Positions 1-6,355 of a stretch of 13,662 bases of DNA are shown piece by piece. The stretch is taken from positions 1 through 13,662 of the forward strand of contig JAITDV010000606.1 of NCBI GenBank assembly GCA_031282385.1, given 5' to 3'. Below the pieces are notes generated by a model. It was not told the origin of the DNA and searched no databases. It worked only from the letters and a program-made list of their open reading frames with translations. Made by a program: the position numbers and the translations under genes. Position 1 is the stretch's first letter; the number at the start of each line of letters is the position of its first letter. Origin of the DNA: Planctomycetaceae bacterium. GTDB lineage: Bacteria; Planctomycetota; Planctomycetia; Pirellulales; Thermoguttaceae.

Positions 1-64
1 CGTCAACCTCAACCCGCTCACAACGCTCACTTTTTAATACTTGTTCTCTTGTTAAAATTCCCAT
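1..64 (-). CDS. Partial phage tail-assembly-chaperone-like protein (N-terminus only)
   Basis: An ATG at 64-62 opens a frame of 21 codons that runs off the left edge. It reads MGILTREQVLKSERCERVEV and then D. From memory, the pattern 'M-x-hydrophobic-L-T-R-x-Q-hydrophobic-L ... V-D' is how small tail-assembly chaperones of siphophage-like prophages begin; these proteins help assemble the tail tube around the tape measure. The frame lies 147 bases downstream of the 66-residue gene on the same strand, which is where tail genes would follow head genes. No good Shine-Dalgarno sequence is visible; only an A-rich stretch precedes the ATG. The open frame is too short to be significant alone, so the call rests on resemblance of the first residues and on context. 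Confidence 0.4.
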   Translation of the reverse strand, partial: MGILTREQVLKSERCERVEVD

Positions 65-157
65 TTTTTACTTTTTAAGTTTAATTTTTTATCATGGACA
101 TAAAGGATAAAAGGGATAAAAAGCGTCATGATAAACATAAGCACTCTTGCCGCTATT

Positions 158-185
158 GTAGGGACGCACAACCGTGCATCCCTAC
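158..185. repeat. REP-like 28-bp hairpin
   Basis: GTAGGGA (158-164) pairs with TCCCTAC (179-185), and GCAC (166-169) with GTGC (174-177). There is one C/A mismatch and a four-base AACC loop. It lies just after the 66-residue gene and before the tail-chaperone-like start. No T-run follows on either strand, so a dispersed REP-type palindrome is more likely than an intrinsic terminator. Confidence 0.7.
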
Positions 186-211
186 TCCCGCCATCCCTGC
201 ATTCGTTATTT

Positions 212-412
212 TTAGCCATTTGCCTGATACACCGATAACGCAAGCATCCCCGCCTCCACGTTACTACCATTTTCCGCAAACCCTACCTTCGGTTTGCCCG
301 ACGCTTTGAATTTGATACTCGACCCGATGATCTTTCCATATTCACCCTTCAACTCCAACCCTCCGCCGCCAAACGCAAGCGTTCCAATAACATTAATAAT
401 CATCTGTTCCAT
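212..412 (-). CDS. Small glycine-rich protein of phage cassette, 66 aa, function unknown
   Basis: The frame is open upstream to 505, but the ATG at 412-410 is preceded by AAGGAG (425-420) at 7 bases, the same leader used by the capsid and cement genes. I therefore start it there. The product begins MEQMIINVIGTLAFGGGG and continues as a short basic and polar chain (LELKGEYGKIIGSS, KASGKPKVGFAENGS). No signal peptide or clear membrane segment is seen. It begins 11 bases after the peptidase-like gene ends, so it is probably co-transcribed with it and translated at a comparable rate. A minor structural or head-tail protein is possible from position, but I do not recognise the family. Residues QMIINV are encoded by a 17-base string that recurs exactly in the WD40/Sel1 gene. 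Confidence 0.6.
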   Translation of the reverse strand: MEQMIINVIGTLAFGGGGLELKGEYGKIIGSSIKFKASGKPKVGFAENGSNVEAGMLALSVYQANG

Positions 413-419
413 AATTTTT

Positions 420-425
420 CTCCTT
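420..425 (-). promoter_or_regulatory. Ribosome binding site of the 66-aa gene
   Basis: AAGGAG on the minus strand, followed by AAAAATT and ATG at 412. It overlaps the stop codon of the upstream peptidase-like gene and decides the start of the 66-residue gene against the longer open frame. Confidence 0.75.
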
Positions 426-1434
426 AAAAGTTTGGCGGAAATGGAATCTGAAAATCGAACATTAAATTCCTCACTTCCGTAAATACCGTCTCCGGCACCA
501 CACAATACGGCATCCCGTAATCAAACGAAGCCGCCAGGAATCTTTCCAGTATTTCCCGCGTCATCCAGCAACCATCAAACGGCTCCTTAAACGTCGCTTT
601 TTTATAAAGTTTGCCATGCGAATTCGCCCAAAAAACATATTCACTTCCCTTGCGTTTCATCCACGTTGTAAAGCTCGTGGCATGCGACCACGAACCGCCA
701 AGCACCGCAATCTGCACATTGTTTTTGTCAATTGTTGATCCCTTTACCGCAGTCCCGTTTCCCAATGCAACCCCAAATCCCGCCCTTGCATACCGCATGA
801 TCTGGTCAGCTATCCCCGCCGCCGTCTTTGATTGTAACCACACGACCGCCGATTGATGCTTTAACGCCATCTTTCTAGGTTCGTCCTCGTTGGCAATAAA
901 ATCATTCGACACATTCGTGTTGTCCTTGCCCGCTTGAGCGACAGAGAAATGCCCTATCTCATTCGCCGCCTTCGCCATCTTCGCAACCGATTGTCCGCCT
1001 CGCTCCGATCTGTTTTTAGATAGCCGCCACAACAGATAAGGATTCGTTTCCGAATAAACCAACGGAGCCCCCAAAGCAATTGAAGATAATACCCCCGACC
1101 GATACGCGAAATCATCTGCATGACCCATACACGACGGTCGGTCGCCTTGACTATAATACAACCCCTTGACCAATGTTTTCGTTTCAGGCAACGAATCAAA
1201 TACCACCCAAGGGAACACACACCGGGACTTCTCTTCCATCATTATCTCGATGTTATCTCCACGCCGGTCAATAAAATCCTCCCAAGTATCATCCCACCTG
1301 ATCACTGGCATCTCACCAACCTTGTAAATAGTCGGCAAAGATATTGACCGCGACTCCATCTCCGATAATAACCGCTCGTCATCTTCGGTTTGAAGTAGAC
1401 AGCCGTCTAAAAAATTTTCACTTGTACAAGACAT
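424..1434 (-). CDS. Papain-like cysteine peptidase-like protein of phage cassette, 336 aa
   Basis: The product carries what looks like a papain-fold catalytic set in the right order: Q96 in YYSQGDRPSC (oxyanion hole), C102 in SCMGHADDFA at a helix start, H251 in GGSWSHATSF and N271 in WANSHG. The order Q...C...H...N with these local contexts is typical of clan CA, family C1-type enzymes, although the overall sequence is not one I recognise. There is no obvious signal peptide, so it acts in the cytoplasm or is packaged. In a head gene cassette it could process capsid, scaffold or tail proteins, or degrade cell wall as a virion enzyme; neither is shown. The ATG at 1434 has no good Shine-Dalgarno. 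An inverted-repeat element ends 11 bases upstream. Alternatively it may be a structural protein keeping the fold without activity. Confidence 0.65.
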   Translation of the reverse strand: MSCTSENFLDGCLLQTEDDERLLSEMESRSISLPTIYKVGEMPVIRWDDTWEDFIDRRGDNIEIMMEEKSRCVFPWVVFDSLPETKTLVKGLYYSQGDRPSCMGHADDFAYRSGVLSSIALGAPLVYSETNPYLLWRLSKNRSERGGQSVAKMAKAANEIGHFSVAQAGKDNTNVSNDFIANEDEPRKMALKHQSAVVWLQSKTAAGIADQIMRYARAGFGVALGNGTAVKGSTIDKNNVQIAVLGGSWSHATSFTTWMKRKGSEYVFWANSHGKLYKKATFKEPFDGCWMTREILERFLAASFDYGMPYCVVPETVFTEVRNLMFDFQIPFPPNF

Positions 1435-1444
1435 AATAATTATT

Positions 1445-1665
1445 AGACCTTTTCTCTAACCTAAAAATAAATCAACACAACAAAAAAACTACAACAAAAA
1501 AACGCCTTTAACTCCTCCGAGACCACCCCTAGCCCCTCCAAAGGAGGGGAATAAGAATACGCCTCCGAGTGAGGCGAATAAGGAGACGCCTCCCCGATGG
1601 AGGCGAATAATTCCCCGCCTTCGGAGGGGTCAGGGGTGGTCTCCTACAGGTTAGCGAAAAGGGCT
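1445..1665. mobile_element. MITE-like element A with terminal inverted repeats
   Basis: The left end AGACCTTTTCTCTAACCT (1445-1462) matches the reverse complement of the right end AGGTTAGCGAAAAGGGCT (1648-1665) at 16 of 18 positions. The interior holds a second, longer inverted repeat and a chain of hairpins and has no convincing gene. The element fills the gap between two minus-strand genes: its right end overlaps the stop codon of the 193-residue gene (TAG at 1666-1664), and its left end lies 10 bases from the ATG of the peptidase-like gene. The same terminal sequence recurs around 13318-13425. No transposase is present and no target-site duplication is obvious, so a non-autonomous or REP-like repeat is the cautious reading. 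Confidence 0.55.
1519..1643. repeat. Nested inverted repeat with four tandem hairpins
   Basis: GAGACCACCCCT (1519-1530) is exactly complementary to AGGGGTGGTCTC (1632-1643). Between them lie four GC-rich hairpins: CCCCTCC/GGAGGGG (1533-1549), CGCCTC/GAGGCG (1560-1576), CGCCTCC/GGAGGCG (1587-1605) and CCCCGCC/GGAGGGG (1613-1629, one mismatch). Each of the first three is followed by AATAA. The GC content contrasts strongly with the A-rich flank at 1463-1510. It could fold as one long cruciform or as a multi-hairpin RNA between two genes of the cassette. Confidence 0.7.
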
Positions 1666-2245
1666 ATTCAAAAGACTCTATTAATTCATTTATTTTTTTT
1701 GTCAAAGTTTCGACGTCATCCGCCGATTCAAACATCGCATTGATCGCGTCAATCGTCGAATACCAGTCCTTATTCGCAATCAATGCACCTATGTTTGTCT
1801 TTATCGTTACAATAATATCCGACCGGTTTGTAATCGTTTTGTTCGCAATATCCGCCTCCGCCGTCCGCAACGCTTTAACTAAAATCTGCCGCTTCTTTGG
1901 GTCTTTCGGTGCCTCTTTGGCAATCTCTTCAGCAGTTAGTTTTTTTGTCCTGTCTTTCTTTCTCTGAATCTTTTCCGGCTTGTCAATCGAACTCTGAATA
2001 GAAATTAAAGCCGAAAATAAAGCACTCAAGCATAAACATAACAAGAACCCAAAAGCAATCTGCTTCAAATTCCATAACAACTCTCCAATCACCCCAAAAC
2101 CATAACGCAACCAAATATAAACCTTCGTGCGCTGCTCAATTTGGTCAAGGTTGTTTTGAGCTTCCACAAGCGCGTTTTTTCTCGCTTGTAACTCGTTGTG
2201 CAAGGCTTTTACCTCGCCGACTTCTTTGTTTTGTGTTATTGTCAT
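1664..2245 (-). CDS. Coiled-coil and single-membrane-segment protein, 193 aa, unknown
   Basis: I start at the ATG 2245-2243. A GTG at 2302 would add 19 residues; neither has a clear Shine-Dalgarno. Residues about 8-40 (EVGEVKALHNELQARKNALV and following) look like a coiled coil. Residues 63-83 (IAFGFLLCLCLSALFSALIS) form one hydrophobic membrane segment. A lysine-rich linker follows, then a C-terminal helical part ending LTKKINELIESFE. It lies between head genes and the peptidase-like gene, so it may be a phage membrane or structural protein, but I do not recognise the family. Its TAG stop lies inside the terminal repeat of element A, so its C-terminus may have been shortened by that insertion. 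Confidence 0.55.
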   Translation of the reverse strand: MTITQNKEVGEVKALHNELQARKNALVEAQNNLDQIEQRTKVYIWLRYGFGVIGELLWNLKQIAFGFLLCLCLSALFSALISIQSSIDKPEKIQRKKDRTKKLTAEEIAKEAPKDPKKRQILVKALRTAEADIANKTITNRSDIIVTIKTNIGALIANKDWYSTIDAINAMFESADDVETLTKKINELIESFE

Positions 2246-2305
2246 TTTCAGGTAGGCGGCTCTTTCGCCGAAAGTCCGCAACGGTTGATCAAAGGGACAC
2301 ACGCC

Positions 2306-2324
2306 ATTTGATCAAAAATCAAAT
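2306..2324. repeat. Small inverted repeat
   Basis: ATTTGAT (2306-2312) and ATCAAAT (2318-2324) flank CAAAA. It lies in the gap between the 178- and 193-residue genes, with no following T-run, so its role is unclear. Confidence 0.5.
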
Positions 2325-2330
2325 CCCCAT

Positions 2331-2355
2331 AATTCTGAATTCTGAATTCTGAATT
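2331..2355. repeat. 7-bp tandem repeat, about 3.5 copies of AATTCTG
   Basis: Three exact AATTCTG units followed by AATT, overlapping the TAA stop (2356-2354) of the 178-residue gene. A slippage-prone microsatellite at a gene end; copy changes would leave the upstream protein almost unaffected. Confidence 0.85.
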
Positions 2356-2890
2356 AAAATTGTCCATTGGCTTCGCCCAGTCTGTTTTGAATAAAATCCA
2401 TCAAATCATACAACGTCTTAATGGCATTCGGCGTTTGTAATATCAGGCTAAAAATCCATATTGCCGTTACAACACTTCCCGCCTCCGCCTCCAACATCGC
2501 CGCGTCTTCCGCCTCTTGACTCTCGTCATCATCCTGCGTTGGATGCAATACCGCCCGTATCTTTTGACGTACCCGTTCAAAAAAGCTCAACTCGCGAATT
2601 TTGTCCGGAATCGGATCAATTCCATGAATCTTATTCCACACAATCTCATACAACGCCGACGTCTCAAGAACACTCACCAATATTGACAACACCTTGTTAT
2701 CAATCTCCGGCGGCGTGAAATTTACTATTACTAACAAACGATTTTGGCATAACCACAACGCCCATTGCCGGAACTCCTCCTTGTCTGCCGGCGGCGGCAA
2801 CCTCAATAACCGCTTGCCCGACCACTTCGCAATCGGTAAACTCATCTTGTACAGCACCGCTAAAAAACCTGTTTTAATTGATTCAAACAT
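2354..2890 (-). CDS. Unidentified protein of phage cassette, 178 aa
   Basis: The ATG at 2890 starts MFESIKTGFLAVLYKMSLPI. The N-terminal part is basic and amphipathic. The middle (LWLCQNRLLVIVNFTPPEID...LSILVSVLETSALYEIVWNKI) is helical with hydrophobic faces. An acidic stretch (TQDDDESQEAEDAAMLEAEA) near residues 118-137 precedes a hydrophobic helix AGSVVTAIWIFSLILQ near 137-152 that might be membrane-associated. It lies 77 bases downstream of the cement gene, in a head-gene context. A connector, neck or holin-like role cannot be told apart from sequence alone, and I do not recognise the family. No clear Shine-Dalgarno precedes the ATG. A tandem repeat overlaps the stop. Confidence 0.6.
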   Translation of the reverse strand: MFESIKTGFLAVLYKMSLPIAKWSGKRLLRLPPPADKEEFRQWALWLCQNRLLVIVNFTPPEIDNKVLSILVSVLETSALYEIVWNKIHGIDPIPDKIRELSFFERVRQKIRAVLHPTQDDDESQEAEDAAMLEAEAGSVVTAIWIFSLILQTPNAIKTLYDLMDFIQNRLGEANGQF

Positions 2891-2967
2891 TTGAATTAAG
2901 TTGGTTCAGAGTTAAAAAAGGGAAGGGAGAAAATTAACCCCCAAACTCCCCTCCCCCCGATCTGAGA

Positions 2968-3375
2968 TTAGCCCAAAATCTCAAACCCAAATCTTGCCGT
3001 CGGCGTTCCCGCCGAATTGGTTACGCCATTCAACCGCACATACCGCTTCGTCTTTGTCGGCACACGAAAAAACGCCTCCATCTCCGGTGCACCATCCGCA
3101 CTCCCCGTCTGCTTCCATAAGTTTGACGTATATTCATCAACGTCTGCTTCGAAATCCGGCGTGTCCGCGAATTGAATTGTATATGTTGCCGACTTGTTGG
3201 CAGGCAACACCGCAACCAAACTCGCCTCCGCCCACAACCTGATCTCATACTCTTCCAACCTCGAACCATTAGCAGTCAAAATCCCAAGATCAATCGGGTC
3301 AGTTGCCGCCGTTGCCGCTAATACCTTTTCGCGTTGTAACAACACATCGCGTACTCTGTAAGAACTATATGCCAT
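2968..3375 (-). CDS. Capsid cement/decoration protein, Bbp16-like, 135 aa
   Basis: The product begins MAYSSYRVRDVLLQREKVLA. It resembles, from memory, the small proteins that follow the major capsid gene in many prophages and bind the outside of the shell to stabilise it: an N-terminal arm, 'A..A.DPIDLG', a central strand YTIQFADTPDFEADVD, then FRVPTKTKRYVRLNGVTN and a C-terminal beta strand ARFGFEILG. A longer open frame reaches 3411, but the ATG at 3375 has AAGGAG at 7 bases, so I start there. It lies 19 bases downstream of the capsid gene, as expected. The length fits a single jelly-roll or beta-sandwich domain. The alternative is a head fibre or tail protein. Confidence 0.6.
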   Translation of the reverse strand: MAYSSYRVRDVLLQREKVLAATAATDPIDLGILTANGSRLEEYEIRLWAEASLVAVLPANKSATYTIQFADTPDFEADVDEYTSNLWKQTGSADGAPEMEAFFRVPTKTKRYVRLNGVTNSAGTPTARFGFEILG

Positions 3376-3382
3376 TATTTTT

Positions 3383-3388
3383 CTCCTT
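3383..3388 (-). promoter_or_regulatory. Ribosome binding site of the cement gene
   Basis: AAGGAG on the minus strand, then AAAAATA and ATG at 3375. It fixes the start at 3375 rather than at the upstream ATG 3411, which would overlap the end of the capsid gene. Confidence 0.8.
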
Positions 3389-3394
3389 AGATTT

Positions 3395-4426
3395 TTACGC
3401 CGGGATTCCAATTACCCGCTTTTCCTTGTTTATCAACACATCCGAATACGCTATCGGGATGCCGTTATGTTCGTGCGGTAAAGTTGTGTAACCCGACTGC
3501 ACCGTAATATCCGCCCCCTGACTTCCCGCTCCAACAATACTCGTTACCGTCCGACTCGCGGCTAACATTATTCCCGCCGCCTTCGTTGTGATTATCGCGT
3601 TGGGAGTCCCATAAGGCCACTTCGCTATCGCCGTCGTAATCATCTCGTCCGTGAACGCCGTCCGATTTTTTGTTACAGTAAATGCCGTCGTAATGTCAAT
3701 ATTCGCAATCCTACTCGCAGCATATCGCGAAAGAAAACCAAACCCGGGATAAAACTCAAAATTCGTCCGCACCACCGGAATCAATTTTGTCGGGTCTTTC
3801 GGGTCAGGTACGTCATCATCAATCGAATCACCAAATTCCATCGTGCCGTTTTCACCAAACAACCAAGTTACACCATTGCGATTGTTGAAATTCACCAGAT
3901 ACGCACTGCTTAAATTAGCCCCTGAACCGCCCGCATCGAACACCATGTCCTTCTCAATAAACTCCTGCAACTCCTGAAACCCATATTTGGACGGCGTACT
4001 ATTCGCAACCTGACCGCCATAAAAAAACTGTTTTTCCAACGCACTAATAACAGACTCAATCCCATTCGCACATTGGGCAGTCAAGAACTTTGACCACGCG
4101 TCCGCGTCACGTTTCATCAGCGCACGATCAACCCAAAAATACCGCGTTACAGTTGTAATATCAAACCGGCGTGTTTCATACGCGCCTTGCGACATTCCAG
4201 CACCACTGTTGATAGCACGAAACGGATCAACCTCCTCATTGCTGATACGATACAGCCCCTTAAAAGAGTCCCAGCTTATCGTGTCGCTTGCCACCGGAAT
4301 CGAATGACCCATCGTGTCATTGCCCGTAACAGCCGGATTCGATTTGATGACTTCATTTATAATCTCGCGACCGTCCAAGCCCTTAAACTTCAACACGTCG
4401 AGAAGTGATACATTTAACTCAGCCAT
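3395..4426 (-). CDS. Major capsid protein (HK97-type prophage family), 343 aa
   Basis: This is the main shell protein of the phage-derived cassette. The sequence MAELNVSLLDVLKFKGLDGR..., the central FGENGTMEFGDSIDDDVPDP segment, the 'FYPGFGFLSRYAASRIANID' strand and the C-terminal HNGIPIAYSDVLINKEKRVI match, from memory, planctomycete prophage capsid proteins. The full length is typical and no stop or frameshift is seen. The ATG at 4426 has AAGGAG at 8 bases. It starts 13 bases after the scaffold gene and is followed by the cement gene, the standard order scaffold-capsid-cement. The HK97 fold is inferred from family; no maturation cleavage site is evident. Its integrity is striking beside the broken terminase, portal and protease immediately upstream. 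Confidence 0.8.
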   Translation of the reverse strand: MAELNVSLLDVLKFKGLDGREIINEVIKSNPAVTGNDTMGHSIPVASDTISWDSFKGLYRISNEEVDPFRAINSGAGMSQGAYETRRFDITTVTRYFWVDRALMKRDADAWSKFLTAQCANGIESVISALEKQFFYGGQVANSTPSKYGFQELQEFIEKDMVFDAGGSGANLSSAYLVNFNNRNGVTWLFGENGTMEFGDSIDDDVPDPKDPTKLIPVVRTNFEFYPGFGFLSRYAASRIANIDITTAFTVTKNRTAFTDEMITTAIAKWPYGTPNAIITTKAAGIMLAASRTVTSIVGAGSQGADITVQSGYTTLPHEHNGIPIAYSDVLINKEKRVIGIPA

Positions 4427-4439
4427 AATTTATTCTCCT

Positions 4440-4877
4440 TTATTGTTTCATATATTTTAGTTTAATGTTGTCTTTGAAAGACAACTTTTTCGTCTCGTCG
4501 ATTTTCGCTTGCGTTGCGGAGATTGGTTCCGTTACGCCTCGTCTTTCTGCCGTCAACTTTGCCACCTGCGCTTTCAGCTTGGTCAATTCCGCCCGCAAAT
4601 CCTCGTCCTTTTTCGGTTCGTTTTTCGGCGGATCACCCTCAGCCGGTTTTGGGTCTTCAGTTGGCGAAGTGTCGTCATCCGGTTTCGGATCAGTATCATC
4701 CGCCAACGTAGCACCCCCCGCGTTTTTTAACGTCTGATACGCCTGATCAATCGCGTCAAAATCCGCCCCCGCCTGATACAACTTGACCCCAATCTCCGCG
4801 CCAAATTTTCCTGTGAATTTCGATAACGTCTCGTCCTTCACTGTCTCCGGTTTGTCTTTGTCATTTTCATCTGACAT
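4440..4877 (-). CDS. Nested capsid scaffold protein, internal start, 145 aa
   Basis: Inside the longer protease-scaffold frame, the ATG at 4877 is preceded by AAGGAG (4894-4889) at 11 bases. From here the product is MSDENDKDKPETVKDETLSK..., with an acidic and proline-rich low-complexity linker (DDTDPKPDDDTSPTEDPKPA) and a C-terminal coiled coil (LRAELTKLKAQVAKLTAERR) ending in a basic tail IKLKYMKQ. This is the composition of phage scaffolds, which fill the procapsid and bind the shell through a basic C-terminal helix. Lambda Nu3 is nested in-frame in its protease gene in the same way. The nested start would keep a scaffold available even though the protease part is truncated. It could instead be only part of the fusion. 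Confidence 0.55.
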   Translation of the reverse strand: MSDENDKDKPETVKDETLSKFTGKFGAEIGVKLYQAGADFDAIDQAYQTLKNAGGATLADDTDPKPDDDTSPTEDPKPAEGDPPKNEPKKDEDLRAELTKLKAQVAKLTAERRGVTEPISATQAKIDETKKLSFKDNIKLKYMKQ

Positions 4878-5195
4878 CTTTTTTAGTTCTCCTTTTTTCT
4901 TTCTACGCACCATCTGTAAACCAAGCAGTGCATTCGTTTCTTTGTCCCTCCCGTAAGGACAAATCGAAATTCCGCGAACCTCAACGTTGTGATATATCGT
5001 AAACGGTCCCTGTAACTCCCTCCCGTTCATATTTACCTTTTCTCCGACTTTTACCTTCGTTGCATCGTATTCACTTACTATTATCGTCGGCGATATTTCC
5101 CACGGCGTCCCCGCTATGCCGCGCATAATTATGTCATACGCCCTGTCCCCCTCCTTCAAAGACAAAAGCCACCCATCCCCCGACCAACCAACCAA
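4440..5195 (-). CDS. 5'-truncated prohead protease fused to scaffold, 251 codons
   Basis: Residues about 1-105 (GWLLSLKEGDRAYDIIMRGIAG... to GRDKETNALLGLQ) match, from memory, only the C-terminal half of planctomycete prophage prohead proteases, including PWEISPTI, NMNGRELQGPF and a VEVRGISICPYG strand. The N-terminal part with the expected catalytic histidine is missing, so processing activity is unlikely. Residues 107-251 are the acidic and coiled-coil scaffold. The only start in this frame is TTG at 5195, with no Shine-Dalgarno, three codons after an in-frame TGA. Its 5' end overlaps, in another frame, the 3' end of the terminase-portal remnant (5156-5195), so a deletion joined the portal gene to this one. 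The scaffold part is probably still made from its own start. Confidence 0.6.
   Translation of the reverse strand: MVGWSGDGWLLSLKEGDRAYDIIMRGIAGTPWEISPTIIVSEYDATKVKVGEKVNMNGRELQGPFTIYHNVEVRGISICPYGRDKETNALLGLQMVRRKKKGELKKMSDENDKDKPETVKDETLSKFTGKFGAEIGVKLYQAGADFDAIDQAYQTLKNAGGATLADDTDPKPDDDTSPTEDPKPAEGDPPKNEPKKDEDLRAELTKLKAQVAKLTAERRGVTEPISATQAKIDETKKLSFKDNIKLKYMKQ
4889..4894 (-). promoter_or_regulatory. Internal ribosome binding site for the nested scaffold
   Basis: AAGGAG on the minus strand within the protease-scaffold frame, 11 bases before an in-frame ATG (4877). The spacing is a little long but the core is the same as at the capsid and cement starts. Confidence 0.55.
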
Positions 5196-5734
5196 GCATG
5201 ATCACGCGATATAATTTTCTCATGCTTGAAACCGCCCATCTCTTGACGCTTCGATATTGCGTACTCAATTACCCGCCCGTATTCGTTCTTATGTAGTCCG
5301 TGATACCACTCTTGATCCATGCCGACATCGTCAGGATTCCGAACCCGATCACCCTCGACCAATTGCAACTTTAAGTCGGCATGTTTGATAATCAAGATGT
5401 CACCGTCTGTCGTCCGATGCATCTCAATCAATTGCAATAACTCGTCAAACGAAAACTCACCGGCAATATCACAACTCTCCCTATGTTTCCAACGCTTAAA
5501 CAACAACTCCACTCCTGCTTGTATAGCAACATGTCTTTTCGCACCAGTAAACTTTTTTTGTAATGTTACATTCGACCTATCACTCTTACTAAAACGCTTG
5601 CGTATCTGCTCTGGAAACGTCCCGTAATCAATCACATATCCGGTAAAATCATCCGCCCAAGCAACAACACAATAATAGAGCAAATCATCATGAACATCGA
5701 TCATCGCCGTTATCCTCTGAGCTTCTGTCGGCAC
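5156..5734 (-). pseudogene. Chimeric remnant: terminase large subunit joined to portal protein
   Basis: A 192-codon frame from a GTG at 5734. The first part (ITAMIDVHDDLLYYCVVAWA, then FTGYVIDYGTFPEQ, ending near AIQAGVELLFKRW) matches, from memory, the nuclease-domain start of GpA-type terminases. The homology continues upstream without a start codon through WEFYERGFVPTEAQ to a stop at 5782-5780. From about residue 75 (FSFDELLQLIEMHRTTDGDI, LQLVEGDRVRNPDD, GRVIEYAISKR) it matches the middle of a lambda-type portal. Terminases and portals are normally about 500-650 residues, so only about 65-80 and 110 residues remain. The portal part then ends in HAWLVGRGMGGFCL, overlapping the protease remnant. 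At least two deletions must have joined three genes. Packaging cannot be functional from this locus. Confidence 0.7.
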
Positions 5735-6240
5735 AAATCCACGCTCATAAAATTCCCAACCTAAACAGACAAGAAATTCTTAATACTTTATATAAAAAGA
5801 GTTATATGAGATAAAAAATATTATTGAACTATTCTACTGTTGTTTTTGTTTTCTGGACGTTTTTTTGATATTCTCCGAATAATTATTAAATTTGTAAAAA
5901 ATATTTTAATCCCGATAATCAATAAAACCGATAAACGCCGTAAGCGAATATGGCGTTTCAATTCTACGTTTCGTGTAATTCACAATGATAACCTACATTT
6001 GGGATAATGCCCTAAAGTTTGGAACTCGCTTAACCAAGTAGAAAAATTTAACTGTTAGTTAGATGATAAACATTATTTTTTCGTATTTGCAAACATGAAC
6101 AATGATGACCAACGATAACGCAATGATCGATTAAATAAGACAACTATACTGTTCGTACTGTAAATTGTGCGACTCAAGATTGCTTTCCGATGTAGGTAAG
6201 CTGGCGGAGCAAATGAAATTTGAAGTGTAAACCTGTTTAA

Positions 6241-6257
6241 TGTGAACAGTTTAAAAC
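6241..6257 (+). repeat. 17-bp direct repeat, copy 1
   Basis: TGTGAACAGTTTAAAAC here matches TGCGAACAGTTTAAAAC at 9851-9867, one mismatch. The copies lie 166 bases before the flagellin start and 49 bases after its stop. Confidence 0.7.
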
Positions 6258-6304
6258 GGTTGCTTTGTTACATTCCCGTCTGCCTTGTAGTTTCGTAAAC
6301 TTTA

Positions 6305-6355
6305 TGCCTTTTCGTACCCCAAAACAGTTAATAATTTCAGATAACGAAAAAGGCA
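6305..6355 (+). promoter_or_regulatory. Hairpin in the flagellin 5' leader
   Basis: TGCCTTTTCGT (6305-6315) pairs with ACGAAAAAGGCA (6344-6355), with one bulged base and a loop of 28 bases. It ends 51 bases before the flagellin ATG, which itself lacks a clear Shine-Dalgarno. It could affect mRNA stability or translation, but a chance structure in AT-rich DNA is not excluded. Confidence 0.35.

Noticed and set aside
94..309. Plus-strand frame beginning MDIKDKRDKKRHDKHKH
   Set aside because: It crosses the hairpin at 158-185 and the end of the 66-residue gene; lysine-rich start from A-rich spacer, no family resemblance.
6013..6039. TAAAGTTT as a sigma-28 -35 box for flagellin
   Set aside because: No matching GCCGATAA-like -10 at the right spacing, and it is nearly 400 bases from the start codon.
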